From assembly GCF_002979555.1 (NCBI RefSeq), contig NZ_PCOZ01000015.1, positions 1 to 64,000 of the forward strand: a stretch of 64,000 nt of DNA, in the 5' to 3' direction. The notes under the pieces are model-generated. The model searched no databases, was not told the DNA's origin, and saw only the letters and a list, made by a program, of their open reading frames with translations. The first letter of the stretch is position 1; each line of letters starts with the position of its first letter. Below, piece after piece: positions 29,502 to 37,656 of the stretch. The position numbers and the translations under genes were made by a program. Origin of the DNA: Pseudomonas sp. MYb60 (GTDB taxonomy: Bacteria; Pseudomonadota; Gammaproteobacteria; Pseudomonadales; Pseudomonadaceae).

Positions 29502-31286
29502 TCAGAAGTTCACGCCGAAGCTGAGGGCGAGGAAGTCGCGGTCGGTCAGGGTGTTGTAGTCGCCGCCGAAAAAGTCGGTGTAGCTGAGGCTGGCGGTGTA
29601 GGTGTTGCGGTAGTCCGCATCCACACCGAGGCTGATGGCTTTGGCGCCTTTGTTGAACAGGCCGTTGGGGCCGTAGCCGGCGACGTCATGGGACCAGGAC
29701 AGGTTGGGCTTGAGGTTGATCCCGGCGATCACGTTGTTGTAGTCCAGGATCGCCCGGGCGCGGTAGCCCCAGGAGGTGGAAGTGACGAAACCGTCGGTAT
29801 CCCCCTGGAACCCGTAGGCGCCGTACACCGAATCACGGCCATAACGCAGCTTGGATTTGTCTTCCAGCCCGCCGACGTGGACGATGGCCGCTTCACCTAC
29901 CAGGGTCAGGCGTTCAGAGCCCAGCACCTGGTCGAAAAACTGGGTCATGGAGCTCTGGATCTGGGTGATCTCCTTGCGGCGGTACCCTTTGTTGTCGTCG
30001 CCAAAGTTGCTGCGGATCGGCGACGCTGTCTGGCCGGCGATAGGGTTGAGCAGGGCCAGGGTCAAGTCGGTGGTGTTGAGTTGCACCGGTGCGTTGGGAC
30101 GGTAGCTGATTTCGCCAGTCCAGGCCGTGCCGGTGGGCAAGGTGGTGGAGAAGCTTGCGCCGAAGAGACGAATGTCTTCCGGGTAATCGAGGTAGTACTG
30201 GCCACGGCCGAGCATCACGCTGCGCGCCAGGCCCGCGCCCGCCGCACCGCCACCGACTGCGGCACTGATCCCGCCAATGGTGGTCAGCGTGGTGTTGTTG
30301 GTGATGGTACCCACGGTGGGTGTGCGGCTGTGGTAGTTCATGAAGTACAGGCCGTACTCGGTGTCGTCCCCCAACCAACGCAGGGCCGCGCCGAACTGCC
30401 CGGAATCACGGGCGTCGCGGTCCCCTGCCCGCTGCACCACCACGCCTTCCCTGAGCACCGTGAACCCCTGGCCCCGCGACGCTGCAATCCCCTGCAAGGG
30501 CGCAATCGCCGGATCGCCTACGGTGTAATTGTTGTTACAGCCATCCGCCGCCACATCCCCGCCAAAGAACGTGCCGCAGTTATCCAGCACCGTCTGGTCC
30601 CACTCCAGTTGGTAGAAACCTTCCACGGTCAGTTGGTTGGTCAGGCCTTGTGACGCAAACAGCATGTTCACCGGAATCAGGCCTTCCTTGATCTCGGCAC
30701 CGGGACGGCGAAACGCCGAGACGTCGATGGGGTTGATGCTGTTGATCGAGTTGCCGATGAAGGTACTTTCGCCCCAGCTCACCACCTGCTTGCCGGCACG
30801 CACGGTGCCCGGCAGGTCGCCCAGCGAGTAGTTGTGGTAGACGAACGCATCGAGGATCTGCGCACCGCTGGACTTGGCGCCTTCCTTGCGGTTGCGATTG
30901 CTGATGGGTTTGAACTCGCGGTCTTCGTCCTGCAGTTCAAAGTCATACCAGTACTTGCCCCGCACGAACACGCCGGTGTCACCGTACTTGAGCTCCAGGT
31001 CGTGCAGGCCCTTGAAGATCTTGGAGAAGGTTTCGCCCTTCTTGAAGTTCAGGCGTCCGTCGTCACCGGTGGACGCCTGGCCGGTGCCGCCGTTGACGGT
31101 GCTCACCAACTTCTTGTCGGCATCGCGTGTGCCCCAACTGGCGCCTACCGACAGCGAGGAATCGAATTGACCCTCGATCTCGCCAATGTTGAACGAAACA
31201 GCTTGTGCCTGGGCACAGCAACCCAATGCAACCGCAGCGGCCAGCGCCTGTGGCCTGAAGATGGCGCGCATTGTTGTTTTTGTCAT
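29502..31286 (-). CDS. DUF1302 outer-membrane beta-barrel protein
   Basis: A 594-residue DUF1302 protein. The start at 31286 (MTKTTMRAIFRPQ) gives a signal peptide ending AQA; the longer frame extends into the promoter region and was rejected. The alternating-residue strands and the C-terminal Phe (LSFGVNF) fit an outer-membrane barrel. First gene of the DUF1302-DUF1329 operon, with a sigma54-type promoter about 53-68 bases upstream of the start. Confidence 0.9.
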   Translation of the reverse strand: MTKTTMRAIFRPQALAAAVALGCCAQAQAVSFNIGEIEGQFDSSLSVGASWGTRDADKKLVSTVNGGTGQASTGDDGRLNFKKGETFSKIFKGLHDLELKYGDTGVFVRGKYWYDFELQDEDREFKPISNRNRKEGAKSSGAQILDAFVYHNYSLGDLPGTVRAGKQVVSWGESTFIGNSINSINPIDVSAFRRPGAEIKEGLIPVNMLFASQGLTNQLTVEGFYQLEWDQTVLDNCGTFFGGDVAADGCNNNYTVGDPAIAPLQGIAASRGQGFTVLREGVVVQRAGDRDARDSGQFGAALRWLGDDTEYGLYFMNYHSRTPTVGTITNNTTLTTIGGISAAVGGGAAGAGLARSVMLGRGQYYLDYPEDIRLFGASFSTTLPTGTAWTGEISYRPNAPVQLNTTDLTLALLNPIAGQTASPIRSNFGDDNKGYRRKEITQIQSSMTQFFDQVLGSERLTLVGEAAIVHVGGLEDKSKLRYGRDSVYGAYGFQGDTDGFVTSTSWGYRARAILDYNNVIAGINLKPNLSWSHDVAGYGPNGLFNKGAKAISLGVDADYRNTYTASLSYTDFFGGDYNTLTDRDFLALSFGVNF

Positions 31287-31338
31287 GCGTCTTCCCCGGT
31301 GAGTGACAGAAGGCCTCACCCTACTGCCGCGCATGGGG

Positions 31339-31354
31339 AGCGATAAGCGCACCA
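31339..31354 (-). promoter_or_regulatory. Sigma54-type promoter of the DUF1302 operon
   Basis: Minus-strand TGGTGCG-N4-TCGCT, with GG and GC exactly ten bases apart as sigma54 requires. The predicted start point is near 31328, about 42 bases before the DUF1302 start. Confidence 0.6.
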
Positions 31355-31470
31355 AGGAGGGATTCGTGTTGTCGCTCGAAAGGATGACGACCTGCTCTGG
31401 GCCGGGTCTGGGCGCAGTGCATGCGCGGGGTGGATGGCGGGTTATCAGGGGAATGGATGAGACGGGCACC

Positions 31471-31493
31471 ACTGTTGCCGATTCAGCAACAGT
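31471..31493. promoter_or_regulatory. Inverted repeat, likely activator site
   Basis: ACTGTTGC-N7-GCAACAGT, a perfect 8-7-8 inverted repeat. It lies about 155 bases upstream of the predicted DUF1302 start point, the normal distance for a sigma54 activator site. Confidence 0.6.
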
Positions 31494-31706
31494 CCTTGTC
31501 ATGAACCGGGATTACTCATCTTGTTACAAGCGACTATTCTTACCGGGCTCTCAGGGCAAACCGCCCGCTTCCCAATTGGAAGAACAGCCAGATTCAGATG
31601 GATTGATGCCTGTTTTCAATCTGTTACCGGTGTTCACTGACGTTGATTTATTGCTCCTTGATCAAACGTCTTACTTCGGCCGCTGCCTATGCAGCGGCCT
31701 TTTTTA
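31494..31706 (+). ncRNA. Candidate small RNA ending at an orphan terminator
   Basis: A plus-strand terminator at 31678-31706 has no plus-strand gene before it for more than 2 kb. Upstream, GGGCACC-N4-TTGC (31464-31478) resembles a sigma54 promoter, and CTATTCT (31534-31540) resembles a sigmaS -10. Either start would give an RNA of about 160-215 bases. The boundaries are a guess. No known sRNA was recognised. Confidence 0.3.
31678..31706 (+). terminator. Orphan plus-strand rho-independent terminator
   Basis: Perfect 9-base stem GGCCGCTGC / GCAGCGGCC with a four-base loop and six T on the plus strand. The minus strand has no T-run after it, so it does not serve the flanking minus-strand genes. 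Confidence 0.85.
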
Positions 31707-31716
31707 TGCCCGGCAT

Positions 31717-31740
31717 AAAAGGGGGCGCTCAAGGCGCCCC
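31717..31740 (-). terminator. Terminator of the SDR gene
   Basis: Stem GGGGCGC / GCGCCCC (31722-31728 and 31734-31740), followed on the minus strand by TTTT. It lies 28 bases past the SDR stop. Confidence 0.75.
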
Positions 31741-31768
31741 GTTGTATTGGATGTCGTTCCAGCAATGA

Positions 31769-32680
31769 TTACAGGCTGTATTTCTGCAGGTTGTCCATCA
31801 TCTGCTTGAGCGCCTCGATGGTGTCCTTGGGGTGCGCGGCGCCATCGAAATCGCAGATCTGCTGCCAGTGCGCGGCCACATCGTCCGGCGAGAACCCCGC
31901 CTCGGGGTCGAAGCCCACACCCAGGCTGCGCTCCCAGCGGGTCTTGCCGATCCAGCCGCCACCCACTTCGAACAGTCCTGAGGTTTCCTGGCAGGCTTCA
32001 CTGCCCAGGTACACCACCAGAGGGCTGACCAGTTCCGGCTTGAGGCGCTCGAACACCTGTGGCGGAATCAAGCCTTCGGTCATGCGCGTGCCGCCGGTGG
32101 GCGCGATGGCGTTGACCAGGATATTGTTTTTGCGCCCCTCGATTGCCAGGGTGCGGGTCAAGCCATACAGGCCCAGCTTGGCCATGCCGTAGTTGGACTG
32201 GCCGAAGTTGCCGTAGATGCCTGAAGTGGACGAAGTAAAGATCACGCGACCATAACCTTGCTCACGCATGTGCGGCCAGGCGGCGCGGGTGACTTTCCAG
32301 GCGCCTTCGACGTGCACCCGGTAAACCAGGTCCCAGTCGCTGTCGTCCATCTTGTGGAAGGTCTTGTCGCGCAGGATGCCGGCGTTATTGACCACCACGT
32401 CGATGCGGCCGAACACGTCGAGGGCGTGCTGCACGATCTTGTCACCATCGGTGACAGAGTCATGGTTGGCCTCGGCGATACCGCCGGCTTCGCGTATCTC
32501 GGCGACCACCCGGTCGGCCGCCGAGGCGTTGGCGCCTTCACCCTGGGTGGAGCCGCCGAGGTCGTTGACCAGTACTTTGGCCCCATGCCGGGCGAACAAC
32601 AGCGCATGGGCCCGGCCCAATCCGCCGCCGGCACCGGTGACGATCACGACCTTATCCTGAAACTGCACTGACTCACTCAT
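31769..32680 (-). CDS. SDR dehydrogenase, (3R)-hydroxyacyl-CoA type
   Basis: A 303-residue short-chain dehydrogenase. TGAGGGLGRAHA (NAD site), NNAGILRDKTF and the catalytic S...YGMAK set (FTSSTSGIYGNFGQSNYGMAK) are intact. The long N-terminal insert LVNDLGGSTQGEG and the C-terminal tail resemble the dehydrogenase part of peroxisomal multifunctional enzyme type 2, suggesting a hydroxyacyl-CoA substrate. The start at 32680 has GGAG six bases upstream. It is separated from the DUF1302 operon by its own terminator. Confidence 0.92.
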   Translation of the reverse strand: MSESVQFQDKVVIVTGAGGGLGRAHALLFARHGAKVLVNDLGGSTQGEGANASAADRVVAEIREAGGIAEANHDSVTDGDKIVQHALDVFGRIDVVVNNAGILRDKTFHKMDDSDWDLVYRVHVEGAWKVTRAAWPHMREQGYGRVIFTSSTSGIYGNFGQSNYGMAKLGLYGLTRTLAIEGRKNNILVNAIAPTGGTRMTEGLIPPQVFERLKPELVSPLVVYLGSEACQETSGLFEVGGGWIGKTRWERSLGVGFDPEAGFSPDDVAAHWQQICDFDGAAHPKDTIEALKQMMDNLQKYSL

Positions 32681-32794
32681 ACCAAACTCCAAAAAGGGAC
32701 AATGGGGATGGGGTGAGTGTCAGGCACAGGGGCCAGGGTCACAATAACCACGGTTGAGCCTGAATAGTGCTCGATAAGGCAGAGGGATGATCAG

Positions 32795-32879
32795 GTGGGA
32801 ACTGGCGTGCCTGGGATGCAAGCGCCTCGGCGTTTCAAATGAACAGCAGCGCTGCTATCGCAGGCACGCCAGCTCCCAC
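32795..32879. repeat. REP-type repeat overlapping a gene end
   Basis: Arms GTGGGAACTGGCGTGCCTG and CAGGCACGCCAGCTCCCAC flank a core with AGCAGCGCTGCT. Its right arm contains the stop codon and last codons of the alpha/beta hydrolase gene (stop at 32855-32857). Confidence 0.8.
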
Positions 32880-33760
32880 ACCGGTCCGGCAATGCGCTCT
32901 CGGAACGCCAGGTAGTGCTTGAGCACTTGCACCGGTGCTTCTATCTGCGGGTAGTGGCCGATATTGGCCAGCTGCACCGTGTCCGCATGGGGCACCAGTT
33001 GCTGGTAACGCTCCACCATGTGGGCGCCCGAGATCGGATCGACCTCGCCATTGATCAACCGCAGCGGCACTTCGCCGTGCTGCATGGCCGCCACCCAACG
33101 CTCACGCAAGCGCCGGCGCTGGGGGATGTAGGCGATCAGTTTGTGCAGAATGCGGGGGCCATCGTTGCGGTCGATCAGGCTCCAGAAGTCATCCAGTGCG
33201 CTTTCGCTGGGGCGAGTGTCAGGGCCGAAGATCTGGCTGAAACTGTTGGCAAGGGCGTTGCGCCCGAATGCGCGGCCGATCATCCAGCCCAGCGGGCTGA
33301 GCAGCAGTTTTTGCACCAGCGCCGGGCGATGGGTTTCGGGGAACAGCCCGCCGTTGAGAAACACACAACTGGCCATCTGGAATCGCCCCTCGCCATGCCG
33401 GGCCAGCAGTTCCTGGGCGACGCTGTCACCGTAGTCATGCGCCAGCACGTGCACCGGCTGATCCACCCGCAAGTGCTCCAGCAGCGCCTGCTGCACATCC
33501 GCCTGCTCCAACAGGCAATAACCGTGATCGAGCGGCTTGTCCGAATCGCCGAAGCCGAGCATGTCGCAGGCGATCACCAGGTTGCGCTGGGCCAGGGGCT
33601 GCCACAGGTAATGCCAATCCCAACTGGCGGTGGGAAAGCCGTGGATCAGCAGCAGCGGCTCACCCTGCCCCGCCACCCAGTAACGCAGGGTGCGGCCGCG
33701 AAAGTCGAAGCTCATGCTGCGTTTGCGCCAGGCGCTGAGTGGAATCTCGGAGAGTGGCAT
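32855..33760 (-). CDS. Alpha/beta hydrolase
   Basis: A 301-residue alpha/beta hydrolase similar to haloalkane dehalogenase and epoxide hydrolase relatives. The oxyanion HGFPTASWDW, the nucleophile elbow around AHDYGDSVA (Asp as nucleophile) and a late His (NIGHYPQIEAP) are visible. The Asp nucleophile suggests an epoxide hydrolase or dehalogenase rather than a serine esterase. Its start shares one base with the aldolase stop (TGATG). The last residues (VWELACLR) are encoded by a REP repeat. Confidence 0.88.
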   Translation of the reverse strand: MPLSEIPLSAWRKRSMSFDFRGRTLRYWVAGQGEPLLLIHGFPTASWDWHYLWQPLAQRNLVIACDMLGFGDSDKPLDHGYCLLEQADVQQALLEHLRVDQPVHVLAHDYGDSVAQELLARHGEGRFQMASCVFLNGGLFPETHRPALVQKLLLSPLGWMIGRAFGRNALANSFSQIFGPDTRPSESALDDFWSLIDRNDGPRILHKLIAYIPQRRRLRERWVAAMQHGEVPLRLINGEVDPISGAHMVERYQQLVPHADTVQLANIGHYPQIEAPVQVLKHYLAFRERIAGPVWELACLR

Positions 33761-34542
33761 CAGGTTTTGTACCCAGGATCGAGCGTGTCCAATTTGCGCA
33801 GCAACGCCGGCCAGGCCAGCGCGCCCCCCATTCCTTGTGCACTTTTGGTGACCGCCGCCACCATGGCCTTGGCCCCCGCGAGAATCTGCGGCCCGATCGG
33901 GATCAACTCGGCACCGCCGTTTTGCGCCAGCACCTGGATATCGCAGGCCCGCTGGAAGGTGAACATCATCAGGAAGGTGTCGGCGATGGTACTGGCGCAG
34001 GTCAGCAAACCGTGGTTATGCAGCATCAGGAAGTTGTTTTCGCCCAGGTCGGCCTGCAAGCGCGCCTTTTCTTCGTGATTCAGCGCCACGCCCTCGTAGG
34101 CGTGATAGGCCAGGCTGGCCAGCACGAAAATCGATTGCTGGCTGATGGGCAACACGCCCTGCTTCTGCGCCGCCACCGCCACACCGGCGGCGGTGTGGGT
34201 GTGCAGCACGCAGGTGACGTCATGGCGCACTTCATGGATAGCGCTGTGGATGGTGTAGCCCGCCGGGTTGATCTCGTAGGGACTGTCCATCAGCTTGTTG
34301 CCGGCCGGGTCGACCTTGACCAGGCTCGAGGCGGTGATCTCGTGGAACATCAGCCCGTAAGGGTTGATCAGGAAATCGTCGGTGCCCGGCACCTTCGCCG
34401 AGATGTGGGTGAAGATCAGGTCGTCCCAGCCATGCATCGCCACCAGGCGATAACAGGCCGCCAGGTCGACACGGGTTTGCCACTCGGCAGCGCTGACCTG
34501 GTCTTTGACACATTGTGGCGATGGAACGGGGGCTAGGCTCAC
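33760..34542 (-). CDS. Class II aldolase/adducin family protein
   Basis: A 260-residue class II aldolase-type protein. The zinc histidines are visible in VLHTHTAAG and MLHNHGLLT, with the substrate segment FTHISAKVPG early on. It starts at GTG with an AAGGAGG site eight bases upstream. Natural substrates of this family range from L-fuculose phosphate to unphosphorylated compounds, so the reaction is not assigned. It is coupled to the hydrolase gene, suggesting a shared catabolic task. Confidence 0.88.
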   Translation of the reverse strand: MSLAPVPSPQCVKDQVSAAEWQTRVDLAACYRLVAMHGWDDLIFTHISAKVPGTDDFLINPYGLMFHEITASSLVKVDPAGNKLMDSPYEINPAGYTIHSAIHEVRHDVTCVLHTHTAAGVAVAAQKQGVLPISQQSIFVLASLAYHAYEGVALNHEEKARLQADLGENNFLMLHNHGLLTCASTIADTFLMMFTFQRACDIQVLAQNGGAELIPIGPQILAGAKAMVAAVTKSAQGMGGALAWPALLRKLDTLDPGYKT

Positions 34543-34760
34543 GGCAACGACCTCCTTGGCAGACTTTATTCTTGTTTTTCTGGAATATGGGGCCAGTCTA
34601 GTCAGACACCCCGACTGCCGTAGTTGCCTTGGCAGCCAGCCTGATGGCCTTGCGAGTCAGCTTCAAGAATAGTTCAAGTCTGTGCAAACAGCGTCAGAGA
34701 AGCGCCGCCAATAAAGACGCGGCGATCGGACTGAGCAGGCGTTGTCGGGCACGTTTCCGG

Positions 34761-35216
34761 TCAACCGCGCAGTGCGGTGACCAGCTCGGCCAGCCACGGC
34801 TCGGCGTCGGCTTCCGGGGTGACGCTTTCACTGGCATCCAGGCGCAGCATCGGCAGCACTTCACGCACCCCCAACTCGCCGAACAGCTCACGCAACTGCT
34901 CGCCGCCCCCGCAGAAGGTGTCGCCATAGCTGGCGTCGCCCAGGCCGATCACGGCACCCGGCAGCCCGCGCCAGGCGGCCGGCAACTGGTCGCGAATGCT
35001 CGAATACAGGGGTTGCAGATTGTCGGGCAATTCGCCCATGCCGGTGGTGGAGGTCACTGCCAGGAAGGCATCCGGCGCGAAGGTCTGCACGTCCGCCAAG
35101 GTGGCGCGGGGGTTGTGCCAGGCCTCGAAACCGGCGGCGTTGAGGATACCGGCGGCATGACGGGCAACTTCTTCAGCCGTGCCGTAGACCGAGCCGGAAA
35201 GGATGGCGACTTTCAT
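34761..35216 (-). CDS. Flavodoxin (MioC-like)
   Basis: A 151-residue flavodoxin that should bind FMN and carry single electrons. The phosphate loop SGSVYGTAEEVA and the isoalloxazine-binding TSTTGMGELPDN and GLGDASYGDTFCGGG are intact. ATG at 35216 was preferred over the preceding TTG in the same frame. It is divergent from the LOV gene with a 141-base gap. An iron-sulfur or reductase partner is not seen nearby. Confidence 0.9.
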   Translation of the reverse strand: MKVAILSGSVYGTAEEVARHAAGILNAAGFEAWHNPRATLADVQTFAPDAFLAVTSTTGMGELPDNLQPLYSSIRDQLPAAWRGLPGAVIGLGDASYGDTFCGGGEQLRELFGELGVREVLPMLRLDASESVTPEADAEPWLAELVTALRG

Positions 35217-35357
35217 CAATCTGATCCTGTAGTTGAGTGAAAGCGTGGGATTTTAGCAGCTGCGCCCTGCCATACGAAAAAACCTCGCAGTCACATGGAC
35301 AGATCAGCACATTGACTTAGACTTGCGACAACTCCAATGGATGGGCAAACCCCTGCA

Positions 35358-35825
35358 ATGATCAACGCTCAACTGTTGCAAATAGTCATCGATGCCTCCA
35401 ACGACGGCATTGTCATCGCAGAACGCGAAGACAAGGACCTCCCGCTGATCTACGTCAACCCGGCGTTCGAGCGCCTGACCGGCTACACCCGCGATGAAGT
35501 GCTTTACCAGGATTGCCGTTTCCTGCAATCCGGCGACCGCGACCAGCCAGCGCTGATTGCCATTCGCGACGCACTGAGCAATGGCGGCAGTTGCCGTGAA
35601 ACCCTGCGCAATTATCGCAAGGACGGCACGCCGTTCTGGAATGAGCTGTCGTTATCGACCGTCTACAACCCCGCCGACAAACAGACCTACTTCGTCGGCG
35701 TGCAAAAAGATGTGAGCGTTCAGGTCAAGGCACAGCAACGCGTGGCCCAATTGGAAACCCAGGTCGCTGAGCTCAAGGCGCAGTTGGCCGTGCTCAAGGC
35801 GACGAGCGGATCTAACAAAATTTAG
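35358..35825 (+). CDS. Short LOV blue-light photoreceptor
   Basis: A 155-residue protein with one LOV domain and no effector domain. The photoactive cysteine is in YQDCRFLQ (the plant motif NCRFLQ has N; the D is shared with P. putida SB1-LOV as I remember it). FMN contacts NYRKDGTPFWNEL and the QKDVS end follow. The C-terminus is a coiled-coil helix (VKAQQRVAQLETQVAELKAQ from about residue 123) fit for dimerisation. The start at 35358 (MINAQLLQ) matches short Pseudomonas LOV proteins. It probably signals by binding a partner regulator. Confidence 0.94.
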   Translation: MINAQLLQIVIDASNDGIVIAEREDKDLPLIYVNPAFERLTGYTRDEVLYQDCRFLQSGDRDQPALIAIRDALSNGGSCRETLRNYRKDGTPFWNELSLSTVYNPADKQTYFVGVQKDVSVQVKAQQRVAQLETQVAELKAQLAVLKATSGSNKI

Positions 35826-35883
35826 GAAAAACGGTCTTTAGGGGGATAATGGCGTTTTAACACCTACTCGACGAGCAAGCCGC

Positions 35884-36489
35884 ATGCAACGCGACGCACT
35901 CTTGACCCAGGACGAACTGGATTTCATCCAGATGATGCACCATAACCCCCAGCTCAACCTGCGGGATGCATCCTCGAGCCTGACCGTCAATGGTGGCGCG
36001 CAGATCCGTGATTTGCTCACACGGTTGGCGGCCCATGATCATGTGACCATCCAGGCCAACTTCGATAATCAGAAACTGACCTTCCCCCTGCACCTGGTTG
36101 AAGATGAATTCCATGCCGTGCACCTTCGTCTGGGTGTCCCGACGATTTTCGAAGACGGGCCGATGATCCGCCCGTGGCGCCTGGCGCTTGAAATGCCGGT
36201 GGCATTGGAGAACGTCAAGGGCCACACCAGCGCGTTATGGGTGCACGAAGTGTCGTTCAAAGGGTTGCTGGTGGAAATTCGCGGCCGGGTCAAACCGCCG
36301 AAGACCTTTTCGTTGTGGTTCAGCCCTTCAGGCTACGAGCGCATCGCGGTGCGCGGGACGTTCGAGCGCGAGACGGCGCGCGGCCTGTTTGCCTACAGGT
36401 TGAGCCAGAGCGATGCGGACGAAACCGAGCGCTTGCGCCAGTTCATCCTGCACCAGCATCGATTGGTGCACCCCGAAGTTCACACCTGA
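35884..36489 (+). CDS. PilZ-like protein next to LOV, function unknown
   Basis: A 201-residue cytosolic protein. Residues 1-90 look like a YcgR-type N-terminal domain (HLVEDEFHAVHLRLGVPTIFED). Residues 95-165 look PilZ-like: an arginine cluster RPWR, then HEVSFKGLLVEI where PilZ domains have [DN]xSxxG. The arginine spacing is not canonical, so c-di-GMP binding is uncertain. It lies 58 bases after the LOV gene on the same strand and is convergent with the MerR gene (2-base gap). Confidence 0.75.
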   Translation: MQRDALLTQDELDFIQMMHHNPQLNLRDASSSLTVNGGAQIRDLLTRLAAHDHVTIQANFDNQKLTFPLHLVEDEFHAVHLRLGVPTIFEDGPMIRPWRLALEMPVALENVKGHTSALWVHEVSFKGLLVEIRGRVKPPKTFSLWFSPSGYERIAVRGTFERETARGLFAYRLSQSDADETERLRQFILHQHRLVHPEVHT

Positions 36490-36491
36490 GG

Positions 36492-37442
36492 TCAGGTATC
36501 CAGACTGCCGCACAGGAATTGCTGCAAGCGGCTCTGCATCAGGCGCCCTTCATTGCCCAGGCAACCGATGGGCGAGCCTGCCAGTTTCTCTTCCGCCAGT
36601 TCCGAAGCATCGCCTGCAAAAAGCAGCGGGCAGTCGAGCGTCAACGCCAGTCGCTTGAGCCGCAGCGGCAGTTCGCTGGTGGGCGCGCGATTGGAAAACA
36701 ACACCAGCGCCTCGGGCCGAGTTTTCTCGCAGACCAGTGTCAGTTCGTCGAAGGGCTGGCCCACGCCGAGTATCTTCACGGTGAGCTTTTCGCCCGCGAT
36801 CAACAGACCCGCCACCAGCAGCTCCAACTCACGGCACTCCCCCGCAATGGCCGCCAACAGCACGCGTGGCAGTGATGGCGGGGATGCCATCTGCAAGCGT
36901 TGTGCGGTGCGTGCCCGCATGAAGCTGTCGAAAAATAGCCATTCGCTGGCTTGGCCAAAGCTTCCCTGGTGCCGCAACAATTGCTGCCACAGCGGCATGA
37001 GAATGTCTTGAAACACCACCACGAGCGGGTACGCAGACAACACCTGCGCGTAGATCCGGTCCAACTGGCGATCATCGAAGGCGTTGACGGCCATGCGCAG
37101 CTGGGTTTGCCACTGCGCCCACTCATCCTCAACCGCTACGCCGGATGAAGACGCGCCGTGGCGGTTTTCGCGGGAAAGGATCTTGCCCACCTTGCTGACC
37201 GCCACGCCGCGTTCGATCCAGTCGAGTATGCGGTGCACGGTGTCGATGTCGGTGCTCGAATACAGCCGGTGCCCGCTTTCGGTGCGCGTTGGCTGAATAA
37301 GACCATAGCGGCGCTCCCAGGCACGCAGGGTAACCGGGTTGACACCGGTCAGCCGAGCGACTTCGCGGATCGGAAACAGATCATCGGCCGGGCGCAGGGA
37401 GGCAGCGGCAACTTCACGCTGAGGAGCAAGAGTTTCGGGCAT
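36492..37442 (-). CDS. MerR/LitR-family regulator, degenerate B12 site
   Basis: A 316-residue MerR regulator. The N-terminal HTH reads FPIREVARLTGVNPVTLRAWERRYGLIQP. The C-terminal half follows the cobalamin-binding layout of CarH/LitR, but the expected ExH loop (GE.H..G) reads GECRELE, so the histidine that ligates B12 is absent. From memory, B12-less LitR proteins in Pseudomonas work with LOV photoreceptors; the neighbouring LOV gene fits. It is divergent from the 37657 gene. Confidence 0.88.
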   Translation of the reverse strand: MPETLAPQREVAAASLRPADDLFPIREVARLTGVNPVTLRAWERRYGLIQPTRTESGHRLYSSTDIDTVHRILDWIERGVAVSKVGKILSRENRHGASSSGVAVEDEWAQWQTQLRMAVNAFDDRQLDRIYAQVLSAYPLVVVFQDILMPLWQQLLRHQGSFGQASEWLFFDSFMRARTAQRLQMASPPSLPRVLLAAIAGECRELELLVAGLLIAGEKLTVKILGVGQPFDELTLVCEKTRPEALVLFSNRAPTSELPLRLKRLALTLDCPLLFAGDASELAEEKLAGSPIGCLGNEGRLMQSRLQQFLCGSLDT

Positions 37443-37656
37443 CAGAGGTCAAAAACGTCCGTGTCGATTGGACCTTATTTAACGCTTATTCGGTGGATCG
37501 ATTCAAGTTGCACAGCTATCCGATAAAAGTATCTGGCGTATTTCGTTGAAACAGGAATAATCCTTGCCTGTTTTTTCTGCGTCGCTGCAACACCCCGCAG
37601 CCTCGCACGTGCGCCGCCTACCCGGTCCAGCGCACCCGTACATTTGGAGATACACA

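Noticed and set aside
31303..31809. Plus-strand frame of 168 codons over the DUF1302 promoter region
   Set aside because: It runs through a strong terminator and into the SDR gene antisense, has no ribosome site and reads as low-complexity junk.
35312..35357. LOV gene promoter from TTGACT near 35312
   Set aside because: No acceptable -10 hexamer at 16-18 bases; left unassigned.
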